Shown here: positions 53,959 to 63,928 of the stretch, in pieces
Layout: each line of letters opens with the position of its first letter
How positions within the stretch are numbered: the first letter of the stretch is position 1
From: Desulfofustis limnaeus
GTDB lineage: Bacteria; Desulfobacterota; Desulfobulbia; Desulfobulbales; Desulfocapsaceae
DNA length: 64,000 nt
Assembly (NCBI RefSeq): GCF_023169885.1
Contig: NZ_AP025516.1
Coordinates: 1,178,001-1,242,000 of the forward strand
Direction of reading: 5' to 3'
The notes under the pieces: model-generated
Databases searched by the model: none
What the model saw: the letters and a program-made list of their open reading frames with translations, nothing else
What the model was told of the DNA's origin: nothing
Program-made: the position numbers and the translations under genes

Positions 53959-55377
53959 TCAACGTTTCTTCTTGGGCGGCATGGCATCGGTGATGGAGCC
54001 GTCGACCATCTCCGCGGCGAAGGCGAAGGTCTCTGCCAGGGTCGGGTGGGCGTGTACGGTCTTGCTGATGTCCTCCGCATCCGCACCCATCTCCAAGGCC
54101 AGTACCGCTTCGTGGATCAATTCCCCGGCATTGGCGCCACAGATCCCGGCGCCGATGATCCGGCCGCTGGTCCGGTCGAACAAGGCCTTGCTCGCCCCGA
54201 TCGCGGCGCCGGCACTCAGGGCCCGGCCGCTGGCACCCCAGGAGAATTTGCCTTTCTCGTAATCGATCCCCTGCTCTTTGGCCTGCTTTTCGGTGCAGCC
54301 CATCCAGGCGATCTCCGGGTTGGTATAGGCCACCGATGGGATGGTCAGCGGGGTGAACGCGGCCGGCCGGCCGCTGATCGCCTCGGCGGCCACTTTGGCC
54401 TGATGGGTCGCCTTGTGGGCGAGCATCGGTTCTCCCACCACGTCGCCGATGGCATAGATGGTGGCGACGCTGGTCTGCTGTCGTTGATTGACCGTGATGA
54501 AGCCCTTTTTGTCGATATCGACCCCGATCTTTTCCAGGCCCAGGTCCCGACTGTTGGGCCGTCGGCCGACGGCCACCAGGACGGCGGCGAAGAGTTCCTG
54601 CTGGTTCGTGCCGTCGCCGGTGGTATAGCTGACCCGGATGCCTTCATCTGCGGCTTCCATCCCGGTCACCGTGGTCTCGGTGAAGATCCGGTAGCGCTTT
54701 TTCAGTTTCAGGAACAGGGGCTGAACCAGGTCCTTGTCGGCCGGGGGGATCAACTGATCGAGCATCTCGACGATGGTGATCTCGGCGCCGAGGGCGTGAT
54801 AGACCTGGGCCATTTCCAGACCGATGATGCCGCCGCCGATGATCAATAACCGTTCGGGCACCAGTTCCAGAGCCAGGGCGGCGGTGGAGTCCCAGATGCG
54901 CGGGTCGTCGGGGGCGAAGGGGAGGTGAAAGGGGTGCGAGCCGGTGGCGATGACGGCATGAGCGAAACGCACCGTCGTGGTTTTGCCCTGCTGCTCCACC
55001 AGCAGCGTCCCGCCCTCGGAGAAGCGGCCGGTTCCCTGGAGGCGCGTGATCTTGCGAGTCTTGCACAGGCCGTCGAGACCGCCGGTCAGCTGGGTGATGA
55101 CCCTTTCCTTCTTGTCCCGCAGCGCCGCCAGATCGATCTGCGGTGCCCCGAAAGAGACCCCGAAGTCTTTGATTTCCTGCGCCTCCTCAATGACGGCGGC
55201 GGCGTGCAGCAGGGTCTTGGAGGGGATACAGCCGACGTTGAGGCAGACGCCGCCGAGCCGTTCCTCCCGATCGACGAGGCAGACCGTCAGCCCCAGGTCG
55301 GCAGCGCGGAAGGCGGCAGTGTAGCCGCCCGGCCCGCCGCCGAGTACGGCCAGATCAACTGAGATGGTTTCGGTCAT
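53959..55377 (-). CDS. lpdA: Dihydrolipoyl dehydrogenase (E3)
   Basis: FAD flavoprotein reoxidising dihydrolipoamide of the pyruvate dehydrogenase complex with NAD+. The product is 472 residues from the ATG at 55377 (AAGGAGA upstream). FAD motif LGGGPGGYTAAFRAADLG (12-29), redox-active Cys45/Cys50 in GGVCLNVGCIPSK, second Rossmann GGGIIGLEMAQ, and the C-terminal HAHPTLAE base. The gene follows aceF after 162 nt that contain copy 2 of the dispersed repeat. Confidence 0.96.
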   Translation of the reverse strand: MTETISVDLAVLGGGPGGYTAAFRAADLGLTVCLVDREERLGGVCLNVGCIPSKTLLHAAAVIEEAQEIKDFGVSFGAPQIDLAALRDKKERVITQLTGGLDGLCKTRKITRLQGTGRFSEGGTLLVEQQGKTTTVRFAHAVIATGSHPFHLPFAPDDPRIWDSTAALALELVPERLLIIGGGIIGLEMAQVYHALGAEITIVEMLDQLIPPADKDLVQPLFLKLKKRYRIFTETTVTGMEAADEGIRVSYTTGDGTNQQELFAAVLVAVGRRPNSRDLGLEKIGVDIDKKGFITVNQRQQTSVATIYAIGDVVGEPMLAHKATHQAKVAAEAISGRPAAFTPLTIPSVAYTNPEIAWMGCTEKQAKEQGIDYEKGKFSWGASGRALSAGAAIGASKALFDRTSGRIIGAGICGANAGELIHEAVLALEMGADAEDISKTVHAHPTLAETFAFAAEMVDGSITDAMPPKKKR

Positions 55378-55395
55378 GGTGTCTCCTTGGTCATG

Positions 55396-55538
55396 AGGGG
55401 AGCATGAAAAATGAGATATTTCGTTCAAGATCGAGGCGTACACGACCTTTTACCGCAGGCATATACATGATATTGCGAGGATAAAATGTGATGACGCACC
55501 GTTGGGATGGGGCGAAATGGCAATTTTTCAAGGGTTCC
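55396..55538 (-). repeat. Dispersed repeat with imperfect inverted ends, copy 2 (aceF-lpdA gap)
   Basis: Starts 1 nt after the aceF stop codon and ends about 20 nt before the lpdA start, so it fills nearly the whole gap. It has 44 of 46 core identities with 5928-5973 (here 55463-55418). The left end on the minus strand contains TTGAAAAATTGCCATTTCGCCC. The right end (CGAAAT, ATTTTTCA, TCCCC) is an imperfect inverted copy of it. It lies in the same orientation relative to the downstream gene as copy 1. Confidence 0.75.
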
Positions 55539-55539
55539 A

Positions 55540-56808
55540 TTAGAGCAGTGCCCGGCGTAGATCTTCCATGGTGGTGGCCAGGGAGCGGCAGAACCGGGCC
55601 GCTTCCGCTCCGTCGATGACGCGGTGGTCGTAGGACAGGGAAAAGGGCAGCGTCAACCGCGGCACGAAGGTCTGACCGTCCCAGACAGGTTTGTGGTAGC
55701 TGCGCGACAGGCCGAGAATGGCCACCTGGGGGGCGTTGACGATCGGCGTGAAACCGGTGCCGCCGATGCCGCCGAGGCTGGAGATGGTAAACGAAGCCCC
55801 CTGGATGTCGGGTATGGCCAGTTTGCCGCTGCGGGCGGCTCCGCTCAGACGTGCCAGTTCGGTGGCGATGTCGCGAATGCCGAGCCGGTCGGCGTTCTTG
55901 ACCACCGGCACCACCAGACCGTCCGGGGTATCGACGGCGATGCCCAGGTGGTAATACTGTTTAACGATGATCGTGCTCCCATCAGCCCCCAGCGAGGCGT
56001 TGAAGCGCGGGTAGCTGCGCAGCGTGGCCACCACCGCCTTGATGACGAAGACCAGCGGGCTGAGCTTCGCTCCCGGTTCGGCGTCCTGGTTGAGCTGTTT
56101 TCTGAATTGTTCCAGATCGGTGATGTCGGCCTCGTCGAAGTGCGTGACGTGCGGGATGGTCTGCCAACTGCGCTGCAGGTGCGGCCCGGAAATTCGGGGG
56201 ATACGGCCGAGGGGCAGCTCCTCGACCGGGCCGTGCTTGCTGAAATCCTCGACCGGCTGGCTTGGCCCGCCGGCGGCAACGGCCGGGGAAGGCGGCGCTG
56301 CCTGGGTGGCAACCGAGTCGATATCCTCCTTGAGGATCCGCCCTTTGGGCCCGCTGCCGCTTACCGCGGCGAGATCGACCCCGGCTTCCCGGGCGTAGGC
56401 GCGGACCGATGGGGTGGCATGGCGCGGTACCTCCGGTTGTTGGCGGTCGGCCTGTTCCGTCTCGCGCTTGGCCGTTTCTTTTCGGTCCGGTTGGGCCGAC
56501 GGTCGGTCGGCCGGGGCAGCGGCCTCGGCCTCCGGTGCCGGTGGCTGCTCCTGTTTCGCCCCGTCCTCGGCGGCGGTTTCCACGACGGCGATCAGATCGC
56601 CGCTGGCCACGGTCGTGCCGGAACTTACCGCAACCTCTTTGACCACCCCGGCCACCGGACTGGGGATGTCCATCACCGCTTTCTCGCTCTCCAGCGCCAC
56701 CAGCGGCGCCTCCACCTCGATCCGGTCGCCGGCGGTAATGTAGACTTCAATCACGGTGATTTCCTGGACGTCGCCGAAATCCGGCACGGTGACTTTTTCA
56801 AGCGCCAT
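55540..56808 (-). CDS. aceF: Pyruvate dehydrogenase E2, dihydrolipoyl acetyltransferase
   Basis: Core of the pyruvate dehydrogenase complex; 422 residues. One lipoyl domain (lipoylated Lys43 in [13 protein letters not shown]) is followed by an Ala/Pro/Glu-rich linker and a peripheral-subunit-binding domain (about 140-180; [18 protein letters not shown]). The catalytic acetyltransferase domain ends with the active-site motif [15 protein letters not shown]. It is 13 nt after aceE. Only one lipoyl domain, versus three in E. coli, is common outside enterobacteria. Confidence 0.95.
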   Translation of the reverse strand: MALEKVTVPDFGDVQEITVIEVYITAGDRIEVEAPLVALESEKAVMDIPSPVAGVVKEVAVSSGTTVASGDLIAVVETAAEDGAKQEQPPAPEAEAAAPADRPSAQPDRKETAKRETEQADRQQPEVPRHATPSVRAYAREAGVDLAAVSGSGPKGRILKEDIDSVATQAAPPSPAVAAGGPSQPVEDFSKHGPVEELPLGRIPRISGPHLQRSWQTIPHVTHFDEADITDLEQFRKQLNQDAEPGAKLSPLVFVIKAVVATLRSYPRFNASLGADGSTIIVKQYYHLGIAVDTPDGLVVPVVKNADRLGIRDIATELARLSGAARSGKLAIPDIQGASFTISSLGGIGGTGFTPIVNAPQVAILGLSRSYHKPVWDGQTFVPRLTLPFSLSYDHRVIDGAEAARFCRSLATTMEDLRRALL

Positions 56809-56821
56809 GGGGTTCTCCTGT

Positions 56822-59479
56822 CTAGCGGGTGAGTGGGTGAGCGGCATCCGGGTCGATACCGTACGTGGAGATGGCCTTCTCGACCATTGCCTGGTCCAGA
56901 TCGCCGTGGCGGGCCAGTTCGGCTAGTGCCGCAACGACGATATGATGGCGGTCCACCTTGAAGAAGCTGCGCAACCGCTCCCGGGTGTCGCTGCGGCCGT
57001 AGCCGTCGGTGCCGAGGATGGCCACCGGGGCCGGCAGCAGTCTCCGGATCTGTTCCACATAGGCGACCACGTAATCGGTGGCGATGACTACCGGGCCCGG
57101 CTGGCCGGCCAGCAGTTGTGCCACGTAGCTCTGTCGGCGCGGCTCGCTCGGGTGGGTGCGATTCCAGTCCTCGGCCAGCAGGCCGTCGCGATGCAGCTGG
57201 TTGATACCCAGCACGCTCCACACGTTGCTGTCCAGGCCGAAATCGTCGCGCAGCAGGTCGGCGGCCGCGATCACTTCCCGCATGATGGCGCCGCTGCCCA
57301 TCAGCTGCAGGGTCGGTTGGCCCGAGGCGGCGGGCCGATAGAGGTACATGCCCCGCTCGATGCCTTCTTCGGCGCCGTCCGGCATCGCCGGTTGATGATA
57401 GTTTTCGTTGAGCAGGGTGAGGTAGTAGAAGATATCTTCCCCATCCCGATACATGCGCTGCATGCCGCGCTGGACGAGTACCGCAACTTCGTAGGCAAAG
57501 CTCGGGTCGTAGGCGCGGCAGGACGGGTAGGCGGAGGCGAAGAGCAGGGCATGGCCGTCCTGGTGTTGCAGTCCTTCACCGTTGAGGGTGGTTCGGCCCG
57601 AGGTGGCTCCCAGCAGGAATCCGCGCGTTCGGGCATCGCCCGCTGCCCAGAGCTGATCGCCGATGCGCTGGAAACCGAAGATGGAATAGAAGATATAGAA
57701 GGGGATCATGGCCACGCCGTGGTGTACATGGGCGGTGCCGGCGGCGGTCCAGGAGGAGATGGCGCCCGCCTCGGTGATCCCTTCCTCGAGGATCTGCCCG
57801 GCGGGGTCCTCCCGGTACCAGGCGATGGTCTCCGAGTCCTGGGGTTCGTAGAGCTGGCCGCTGGGTGCGTAGATGCCGAGCTGGCGGAACAAGCCCTCCA
57901 TGCCGAAGGTCCGCGCCTCGTCGGGGATGATCGGTACGATCCGTTGACCGATCTCCTTGTCCTTGACCAGGATGCCGAGCAGCCGCACAAAGGCCATGGT
58001 GGTGGAAATTTCCCGCTGTTGCGAGGATTCGAGCAGACTCTGAAAGGCGCTCAGTTCCGGGGTGTTCAGCGTCTCGTGGTCGGTGGCCCGAAACGGCACC
58101 GGGCCGCCCAGGGCCTGCCGCCGCTCTTTGATGAAGGCCGCCTCCGGGCTGTCCTCGGGGGGGCGAATGAACGGCAGCTCGGCCAGCTGATCGTCCTCCA
58201 GCGGCACGTGAAAGCGGTCGCGGAAGATCTGCAGCGAGGTCCGGTCCATCTTCTTGACGTTGTGCGCCACCATCACCGATTCGCCCGCCTGCCCCATGCC
58301 GAAACCCTTGATGGTCTTGACCAGCAGGACCGTCGGTTGGCCGCGGTGGCTGGTGGCGGCTTTGAAGGCGTTGTAGATCTTGCGCGGGTCGTGGCCGCCC
58401 CGGGTCATCTGCCACAGTTCCTGGTCGCTGATGTCCTCCACCAGGCTGCGCAGGTAGGGATCGTCACTGAACAGCTTTTCGCGCAGGTATTCGGGTCCCC
58501 GGGCCCGGATGGTCTGGAAATCGCCATCGACCATCTCACCGAAGCGGGCCAGCAGACGACCCTCCCGGTCGCGCATCAGGATCTTGTCCCATTCGCTGCC
58601 CCAGATGACCTTGATCACGTTCCAGCCGGCGCCTCGGAAGCGGGCTTCCAGTTCCTGGATGATCTTGCCGTTGCCGCGAACCGGGCCATCCAACCGTTGC
58701 AGGTTGCAGTTGACCACGAAAATCAGGTTGTCCAGTCCCTCCCGCACCGCCACCGGCAGGGCGCCGAGGGCCTCCGGCTCGTCCGATTCGCCGTCACCCA
58801 TGAAGAACCAGACTTTCCGGTCGCCTGCCGGTCTCAGGCCGCGCCGGTCCAGATAGCGCATGAAGCGGGCCTGATAGATGGCCAGCATCGGGCCGAGGCC
58901 CATCGATACCGTGGGGTATTCCCAGAAATCGGGCATCAGCCAGGGGTGGGGGTAGGAGGAGATGCCGCGGCCGTCCACTTCCCGGCGGAAGTGGTCAAGC
59001 TGCTCCTCGCTGAGCCGCCCCTCGACGAAGGCCCGGGCGTAGACGCCGGGGGAGCTGTGGCCCTGAAAATAGACGAGGTCGGCGCCATCCGGGGCCTGCG
59101 GCCCGCGGAAAAACCAGTTGAAACCCACTTCGTAGATGGCCGATACGGACGAGTAGGTGGCGATATGGCCGCCCAGGCTCTTGCCGCCCTTGTTGGCCCG
59201 AGCCACCATGGCCATGGCGTTCCAGCGCACGTAGGCGGCAACGTTGCGCGCCACCAGCGAATCGCCGGGCAACGGCTCTTCCGCTTCCGGGGGGATGGTA
59301 TTGCCGTACGGCGTAACGATCCCCGGCGAGGTTGCGACGCCGCGGCGCCGGGCGTGCTCGGTCAGGGCACGCAGCAGGTAGTCGGCTTTTTCCTTGCCTT
59401 CAAACTTGATGACACCGTCGAGAGATGCGAGCCAGTCGTTTGTTTCCTGGGGGTCCGGGTCTTTGTAATAGGAACTCAT
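56822..59479 (-). CDS. aceE: Pyruvate dehydrogenase E1, homodimeric type
   Basis: ThDP-dependent decarboxylase that loads acetyl groups on E2; 885 residues, the single-chain form. It has [23 protein letters not shown], the ThDP motif [15 protein letters not shown] with the downstream [12 protein letters not shown], and the C-terminal [14 protein letters not shown]. It is the first gene of aceE-aceF-lpdA. The promoter lies about 100 nt upstream. Confidence 0.96.
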   Translation of the reverse strand: MSSYYKDPDPQETNDWLASLDGVIKFEGKEKADYLLRALTEHARRRGVATSPGIVTPYGNTIPPEAEEPLPGDSLVARNVAAYVRWNAMAMVARANKGGKSLGGHIATYSSVSAIYEVGFNWFFRGPQAPDGADLVYFQGHSSPGVYARAFVEGRLSEEQLDHFRREVDGRGISSYPHPWLMPDFWEYPTVSMGLGPMLAIYQARFMRYLDRRGLRPAGDRKVWFFMGDGESDEPEALGALPVAVREGLDNLIFVVNCNLQRLDGPVRGNGKIIQELEARFRGAGWNVIKVIWGSEWDKILMRDREGRLLARFGEMVDGDFQTIRARGPEYLREKLFSDDPYLRSLVEDISDQELWQMTRGGHDPRKIYNAFKAATSHRGQPTVLLVKTIKGFGMGQAGESVMVAHNVKKMDRTSLQIFRDRFHVPLEDDQLAELPFIRPPEDSPEAAFIKERRQALGGPVPFRATDHETLNTPELSAFQSLLESSQQREISTTMAFVRLLGILVKDKEIGQRIVPIIPDEARTFGMEGLFRQLGIYAPSGQLYEPQDSETIAWYREDPAGQILEEGITEAGAISSWTAAGTAHVHHGVAMIPFYIFYSIFGFQRIGDQLWAAGDARTRGFLLGATSGRTTLNGEGLQHQDGHALLFASAYPSCRAYDPSFAYEVAVLVQRGMQRMYRDGEDIFYYLTLLNENYHQPAMPDGAEEGIERGMYLYRPAASGQPTLQLMGSGAIMREVIAAADLLRDDFGLDSNVWSVLGINQLHRDGLLAEDWNRTHPSEPRRQSYVAQLLAGQPGPVVIATDYVVAYVEQIRRLLPAPVAILGTDGYGRSDTRERLRSFFKVDRHHIVVAALAELARHGDLDQAMVEKAISTYGIDPDAAHPLTR

Positions 59480-59580
59480 GCGGGCCTCGGGAATAAGGGT
59501 AAACCACCCCGTTTAAGATCATGCAAACGGCGGTGGCCGCGAAAATGACGCTGAGCAAAGGCTGTGGTGGTACTGTTGTG

Positions 59581-59609
59581 ATTGTAGAGCAGATCGATCC
59601 GTTTGTAAA
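59581..59609 (-). promoter_or_regulatory. Candidate sigma70-type promoter of aceE
   Basis: On the minus strand: TTTACA (59609-59604), 17-nt spacer, TACAAT (59586-59581). Each box matches consensus at five of six positions. A start near 59574 gives a leader of about 95 nt. Confidence 0.65.
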
Positions 59610-59685
59610 TACGGACCGGATTGCCGATGGCGCAAGCGGTGTACGCAACGGTCATGCCGCTGCGCACACCGTCAGGGGGGCGGTT

Positions 59686-61011
59686 TCAGTTTTGCACCGT
59701 CTCGAAGAACCGGCGATAGATCTGCTGCAGCTTGCCGCTGCGAATCCCGCTCTTGATTTCCTCGGTATTGGAGCTGAGCCAGGCATGCATCGGATCGTCG
59801 GCGAGCAGCGCCTCGATATAGTTGTTCACCTCCGGATCGTCGTAGCTCCTGGCCTGGGGCAAAAATTCGAAATAAAAGGTGTGGGCGACCTCGTACATGC
59901 CGTGCCACCACGCATAGTCGGGCGCCATCATGGCGGCCCCCATCCGGGCCCGACGTCCCTGATGGTGCCACAGCTCGTAGTAGGTCCATTCGATGTCGTT
60001 GGCAAACGACGCCTCTTGCTCCAGCAGACCGTTGTTCTTGATGATGACCATGATATCGGTGGCCGGCTGGGCGAACTTTTCGTTGTACAGCCGAACCACG
60101 GCATCGTATTGGTAATAATGGCCGCTGACGAACGGTTGCTGATGGCAGGCGAGACACACCTGCTGCATGGCCGTCCGTTTCTTTTGGGCATCGTTTTTCG
60201 CCTTGGCCAGGGGGGGACGCAGGGTCCAGGAGATGCGGTCGCCCACATCGTGGGTGATGGCCAGGTCGGGGGTTGCCGACAGGTGGCAGGTGGCACAGGT
60301 CGGAGCGTTGTAGTAATCAACGCCGACCACCCAACTATCCCGCTCCATGTTCAAGGTCTCGCGAAAGCCACGATAGCCGATGCCGTGTTTCGATGCCTCG
60401 TAGATCTCCTTCTGGGGGTGGTCCGGGCCGAGATGGCACTTGCCGCAATTCTCGGGTTGACGGGCCTGATAGGTGGAGAAGGAATGGCGGGAATGACAGG
60501 CGTTGCACGAGCCTTTGGAACCGTCCGGATTGATTCGTCCGATACCGCTGTTCGGCCAGGTCTGTGACGACAATTTGTTGGGTGCCTGCGGGTCTATCTT
60601 GACGCGGGCACCATGACAGGCCTCACAACCGACGATGACCACCGGATGTCCGGCCACGGCGTGGGCCAGGTAGGCATCACCAGATTCGAGAATCTCTCCG
60701 GCGTGGGCGTGATAGGAGTCCATGGTCTCCTGGGCTTCCTTCTCGTGACAGACCCCGCAATCTTGTGGAGTTACCAGCGTGGCGACCAAAGAGCCGTGGT
60801 GCTCGAAACCATCCGGGTCGTCCGGCGAGGCCCCGTGGCAGTCGATACAGCCGACGTCGTTTTGTCCGTGTGCCGAATTCAACCACTGTTGGTAGAGGCC
60901 GCTGTTCTCCTGTTGATGACAGGACAGACAGTCCGCTTCTTCGGCTGCTGCCGAGTGGCAGCAAAGGATCAGACCGAAAAACAAGAAGCCACAGCTCACG
61001 AGTCTGTTCAT
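59686..61011 (-). CDS. Octaheme c-type cytochrome, hydroxylamine oxidoreductase family
   Basis: Periplasmic multiheme enzyme; 441 residues with a signal peptide (about 1-23). Eight CxxCH motifs are present: CLSCH, CIDCH, CGVCH, CEACH, CNACH, CGKCH, CATCH and CLACH, the octaheme count. The C-terminal half (YNEKFAQPATDIM; WHHQGRRARMGAAMMAPDYAWWHG) is typical of HAO relatives. In organisms without ammonia oxidation such proteins may reduce nitrite or hydroxylamine. Whether the cross-linking Tyr of true HAO is present needs alignment. No quinol-oxidising partner is adjacent. CAGGAGG precedes the ATG. Confidence 0.9.
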   Translation of the reverse strand: MNRLVSCGFLFFGLILCCHSAAAEEADCLSCHQQENSGLYQQWLNSAHGQNDVGCIDCHGASPDDPDGFEHHGSLVATLVTPQDCGVCHEKEAQETMDSYHAHAGEILESGDAYLAHAVAGHPVVIVGCEACHGARVKIDPQAPNKLSSQTWPNSGIGRINPDGSKGSCNACHSRHSFSTYQARQPENCGKCHLGPDHPQKEIYEASKHGIGYRGFRETLNMERDSWVVGVDYYNAPTCATCHLSATPDLAITHDVGDRISWTLRPPLAKAKNDAQKKRTAMQQVCLACHQQPFVSGHYYQYDAVVRLYNEKFAQPATDIMVIIKNNGLLEQEASFANDIEWTYYELWHHQGRRARMGAAMMAPDYAWWHGMYEVAHTFYFEFLPQARSYDDPEVNNYIEALLADDPMHAWLSSNTEEIKSGIRSGKLQQIYRRFFETVQN

Positions 61012-61122
61012 GGAATCCTCCTGGATCGTTAACTTCTCCTGACTCTTTCCGCTGGGCGGCGGCCTCATTTTCCCCAGACAAAGACGGGGTCGGCCGGCTG
61101 CGAATGTCAGCGAGACCTGCGG

Positions 61123-61151
61123 ATTGTAGCGACTTGGTGGGGAAAAAGCAA
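61123..61151 (-). promoter_or_regulatory. Candidate promoter of the octaheme cytochrome gene
   Basis: On the minus strand: TTGCTT (61151-61146), 17-nt spacer, TACAAT (61128-61123, five of six). It would give a leader of about 105 nt. The -35 box is weak, so an activator may be involved. Confidence 0.45.
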
Positions 61152-61279
61152 GCGCACCATGGACCGGTGCGGGCCGATTGAACGTGATTCCCTAGCGATC
61201 CCATGGTAGTATTGCCACCGTTCCGCTGCCGTTGGGCGCCGGAGCCAGGTATCTTTTCCAGTTTTGCCTGCGAGAGATT

Positions 61280-63928
61280 ATGGTCGGCTTTTCCGTTATC
61301 ATCCCCACCAGGAACGAAGAGGAGAACATCGATCCCCTGCTACGGCGGCTGCTGCCGGCAGCCAAGGCCGTCGGTGTCGACTGGGAGATCGTCTTTGTCG
61401 ATGACAGCTCCAGCGACAGGACCCGGGAGCAGATTGCGCCCTGGACCAGTTCCCATCCGGTCCGCCTGCTCTGCCGGGATCAAAACGGCAGTCTGGCCGG
61501 GGCGGTGGTGGCCGGGGCCATGGCTGCCCACCATGAACTGGTGGTGGTCCTTGACGCCGATCTGAGCCACCCGCCGGAGAAAATCGCCGAGCTGCTGCAG
61601 CCGCTGCTTGACTCCACCCATGACCTGGTGATCGGCAGCCGTTACGTGGAGGGGGCCAGTATCCCGCATTGGCCGTTGTCACGGAAAATCGCCTCGCGTT
61701 TGGCCGGGCTGCCGGCTCGTCTGTTCAGCGCCGTCCAGGACCCGATGGCCGGGTTTTTTGCCACCGGCCGTCACCGCTTGGCAGCCGTCCGTCCGGATGT
61801 GCCGGGCTTCAAGATCTGCCTGGAGTTGCTGGCGGCAGCCGAACAGGGGATCCGGGTCAAAGAAATCCCAATCGTGTTCAACGATCGGTTCGCCGGTTTT
61901 TCCAAGATGAACCTGTCGGTGGTCATCGACTATCTGCGCCAACTTCGGCAGTTATCCGGGGCCGATAGCCTGACCCTCCTGTTTTTGCTGCTGATCTCCT
62001 GTTTTCTGGCTGACTGGCTTTCTTTTCTGGTGTTGGTGGGCGACGGTTGGTCGCCGTCGGCGGCGCATCTGGCTGCAGGTGCAGTGGCCGGTGGGATGGG
62101 AAGCGTTGCCCTGTTCGTTTACGGCTTGGGCAGAAAAAGGGGGGCGAAAACCATCACCAGGGTCACGCAGCTTTGCTGCCTGCCACTCTTCTGGGGTGGT
62201 GCGGTGGCGGTGCAAGGGGCTGTCTTGGCGATCGCCCGGGAGGTCGTGTCGCTGCCTCCCGGCCTGGCTTTTGGGCCGGCGGCCCTGTGCGGATCGTTGT
62301 TCTTCCTGCTGCCCCTGTTTATTCTTCAGTCGGGTGGCTTTCAACGTCTGGCGGAGCGGGTACAGCTCCGTTTTGCCGCCGTCGGTCTGGTGGTTCTGGC
62401 ATTGGCGCTCCGCAGTCTTTATCTCGGGCTTCCTGAGTTGGTGGAGCGGGAGGCCTATTACTGGAATTTTGCTCAGCATCCGGCCCTGGCCTACCTGGAG
62501 CATCCGCCCCTGGTGGCCTGGCTGGTCTGGTTGAGCACGGCGATTTTCGGCACTTCGGAAGCGGCGGTTCGTTTGCCGGCTTTTTGCTGCTGGTTCGTCG
62601 TGGCATTTTTCAGCTATCGACTGAGCAGCAGAGCATGTGGCCGCTCGGCGGCCCTCGGCGTGGTCATGTTGGTGGCCGGCTTGCCGTATTTTTTCGGTAT
62701 CGGCCTGATTATGACCCCGGACGCACCGCTCCACGCAGCCTGGGCGGCGCTTCTTTACTATCTCTATCGGGCCTTGGTGGAAAACCGTTCAGGGAGTTGG
62801 CTCGGGGTCGGACTGAGCCTGGGTGTCGGCCTCCTGGCCGGATTTTCCATCGGTCTCCTGGTGCCGGCGCTGCTCTGTTTCGTGTTGTTTGACCGTCAGG
62901 CGCGCCAGTGGTTGTGCCGGGTCGAACCCCTGGGGGCATTGCTCGTGGCTCTGTTGCTGTTCCTGCCGGTCCTCTGGTGGAACTTCCTGCACGATTGGGC
63001 CTCGTTCGCTTCCCGGGAGGAACTGCGACTCGACGGCACAACGGTCTTCAGTACCCACTACCTGCTAGCCTATCTGGGCATCAATCTGACGCCGGTGGGG
63101 ATAGTGGCCGTGCTGTTGTTTTTCGTGGGCGGGCGGTCGTACCTGACGCGCTTTGGCAGTGCGGAGATGGAGACCGATGCGCCGGAGACGAGAAGACGCT
63201 TTTTATTTCTGCTGGTAATGACCGCGGTACCGCTGCTCTTTTTTGTCGGCATCAGTGCAACGCACGAGGTGCGACTTAACTGGACGAGTCCCCTGTGGCT
63301 GTCCACCCTCCCTTTTTTCGGGGCGATCATCACCGGTTTGCCGGGACAGGGGCAGCTGCAACTGATGCGCGTTTTTCAGCGAGCCTGGTTCTGGACCGTG
63401 GCCATCCTTCTGGTCACTTACGGAAGTCTCCTGCATTATGCAGTGCTCGGGTTGCCCGGCCTGGACTACCCGAAACGGCCCTTTCTGGTCGGCTGGCAGG
63501 GGTTGGCCGGGGAGGTGGAGAAACTGGTGGAAGCCGCCGCCGCAGAGACCGGCAGCAGGCCGCTGGTGGTCGGTATGGATCCCTATCAAATCAGCAGCGG
63601 TCTGGCCTTTTACCGCAGCAAGATCGCTGCCGACCGCCCGGACCAAGCCAAGAGACTGGCAGTCGAGGAGACGGTCGGCTGGCATCTCTTTTCCTGGGAC
63701 GCCCAGATGTACGAACAATGGGCGGACCCGGCGGAGATGGCGGGCAGGGACATCTTGGCCGTGGCATCCAGCCGGATTCGCGTGGAATTCCCCTATTTCC
63801 GGAACCGGATAACCGGTATGGGACCGATCCTCGACCTGGTCGTCAGCAAAGACGGGCAACCGATCCGCACCATGTATTGCCGCCTGCTCTACGGGTATCG
63901 TCCCGATCCCGCTGGCGGGGGGCGCTAG
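61280..63928 (+). CDS. Three-part membrane glycosyltransferase: GT2 (DPM1-like), GtrA-like, GT39-like
   Basis: 882 residues from the ATG at 61280. Residues 1 to about 220 form a cytosolic polyprenyl-phosphate mannosyltransferase-type GT2 domain (FSVIIPTRNEEENIDPLL; DDSSSDRT; LDADLSHPPEK). About 230-360 is a four-helix GtrA-like flippase segment. About 365-882 is a GT-C domain like ArnT/PMT (EREAYYWNFAQHP, EHPPLVAWLVWL, VRLPAF) with about ten helices and a soluble tail. One chain could therefore charge an undecaprenyl-phosphate sugar, flip it and transfer it in the periplasm. Acceptor and sugar unknown. Divergent from the cytochrome gene. Confidence 0.85.
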   Translation: MVGFSVIIPTRNEEENIDPLLRRLLPAAKAVGVDWEIVFVDDSSSDRTREQIAPWTSSHPVRLLCRDQNGSLAGAVVAGAMAAHHELVVVLDADLSHPPEKIAELLQPLLDSTHDLVIGSRYVEGASIPHWPLSRKIASRLAGLPARLFSAVQDPMAGFFATGRHRLAAVRPDVPGFKICLELLAAAEQGIRVKEIPIVFNDRFAGFSKMNLSVVIDYLRQLRQLSGADSLTLLFLLLISCFLADWLSFLVLVGDGWSPSAAHLAAGAVAGGMGSVALFVYGLGRKRGAKTITRVTQLCCLPLFWGGAVAVQGAVLAIAREVVSLPPGLAFGPAALCGSLFFLLPLFILQSGGFQRLAERVQLRFAAVGLVVLALALRSLYLGLPELVEREAYYWNFAQHPALAYLEHPPLVAWLVWLSTAIFGTSEAAVRLPAFCCWFVVAFFSYRLSSRACGRSAALGVVMLVAGLPYFFGIGLIMTPDAPLHAAWAALLYYLYRALVENRSGSWLGVGLSLGVGLLAGFSIGLLVPALLCFVLFDRQARQWLCRVEPLGALLVALLLFLPVLWWNFLHDWASFASREELRLDGTTVFSTHYLLAYLGINLTPVGIVAVLLFFVGGRSYLTRFGSAEMETDAPETRRRFLFLLVMTAVPLLFFVGISATHEVRLNWTSPLWLSTLPFFGAIITGLPGQGQLQLMRVFQRAWFWTVAILLVTYGSLLHYAVLGLPGLDYPKRPFLVGWQGLAGEVEKLVEAAAAETGSRPLVVGMDPYQISSGLAFYRSKIAADRPDQAKRLAVEETVGWHLFSWDAQMYEQWADPAEMAGRDILAVASSRIRVEFPYFRNRITGMGPILDLVVSKDGQPIRTMYCRLLYGYRPDPAGGGR

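Noticed and set aside
56942-59548. 868-codon open frame on the plus strand opposite aceE
   Set aside because: Antisense shadow of aceE; the translation is low-complexity (GDD, HLH, GVG-rich) and aceE itself is unmistakable.
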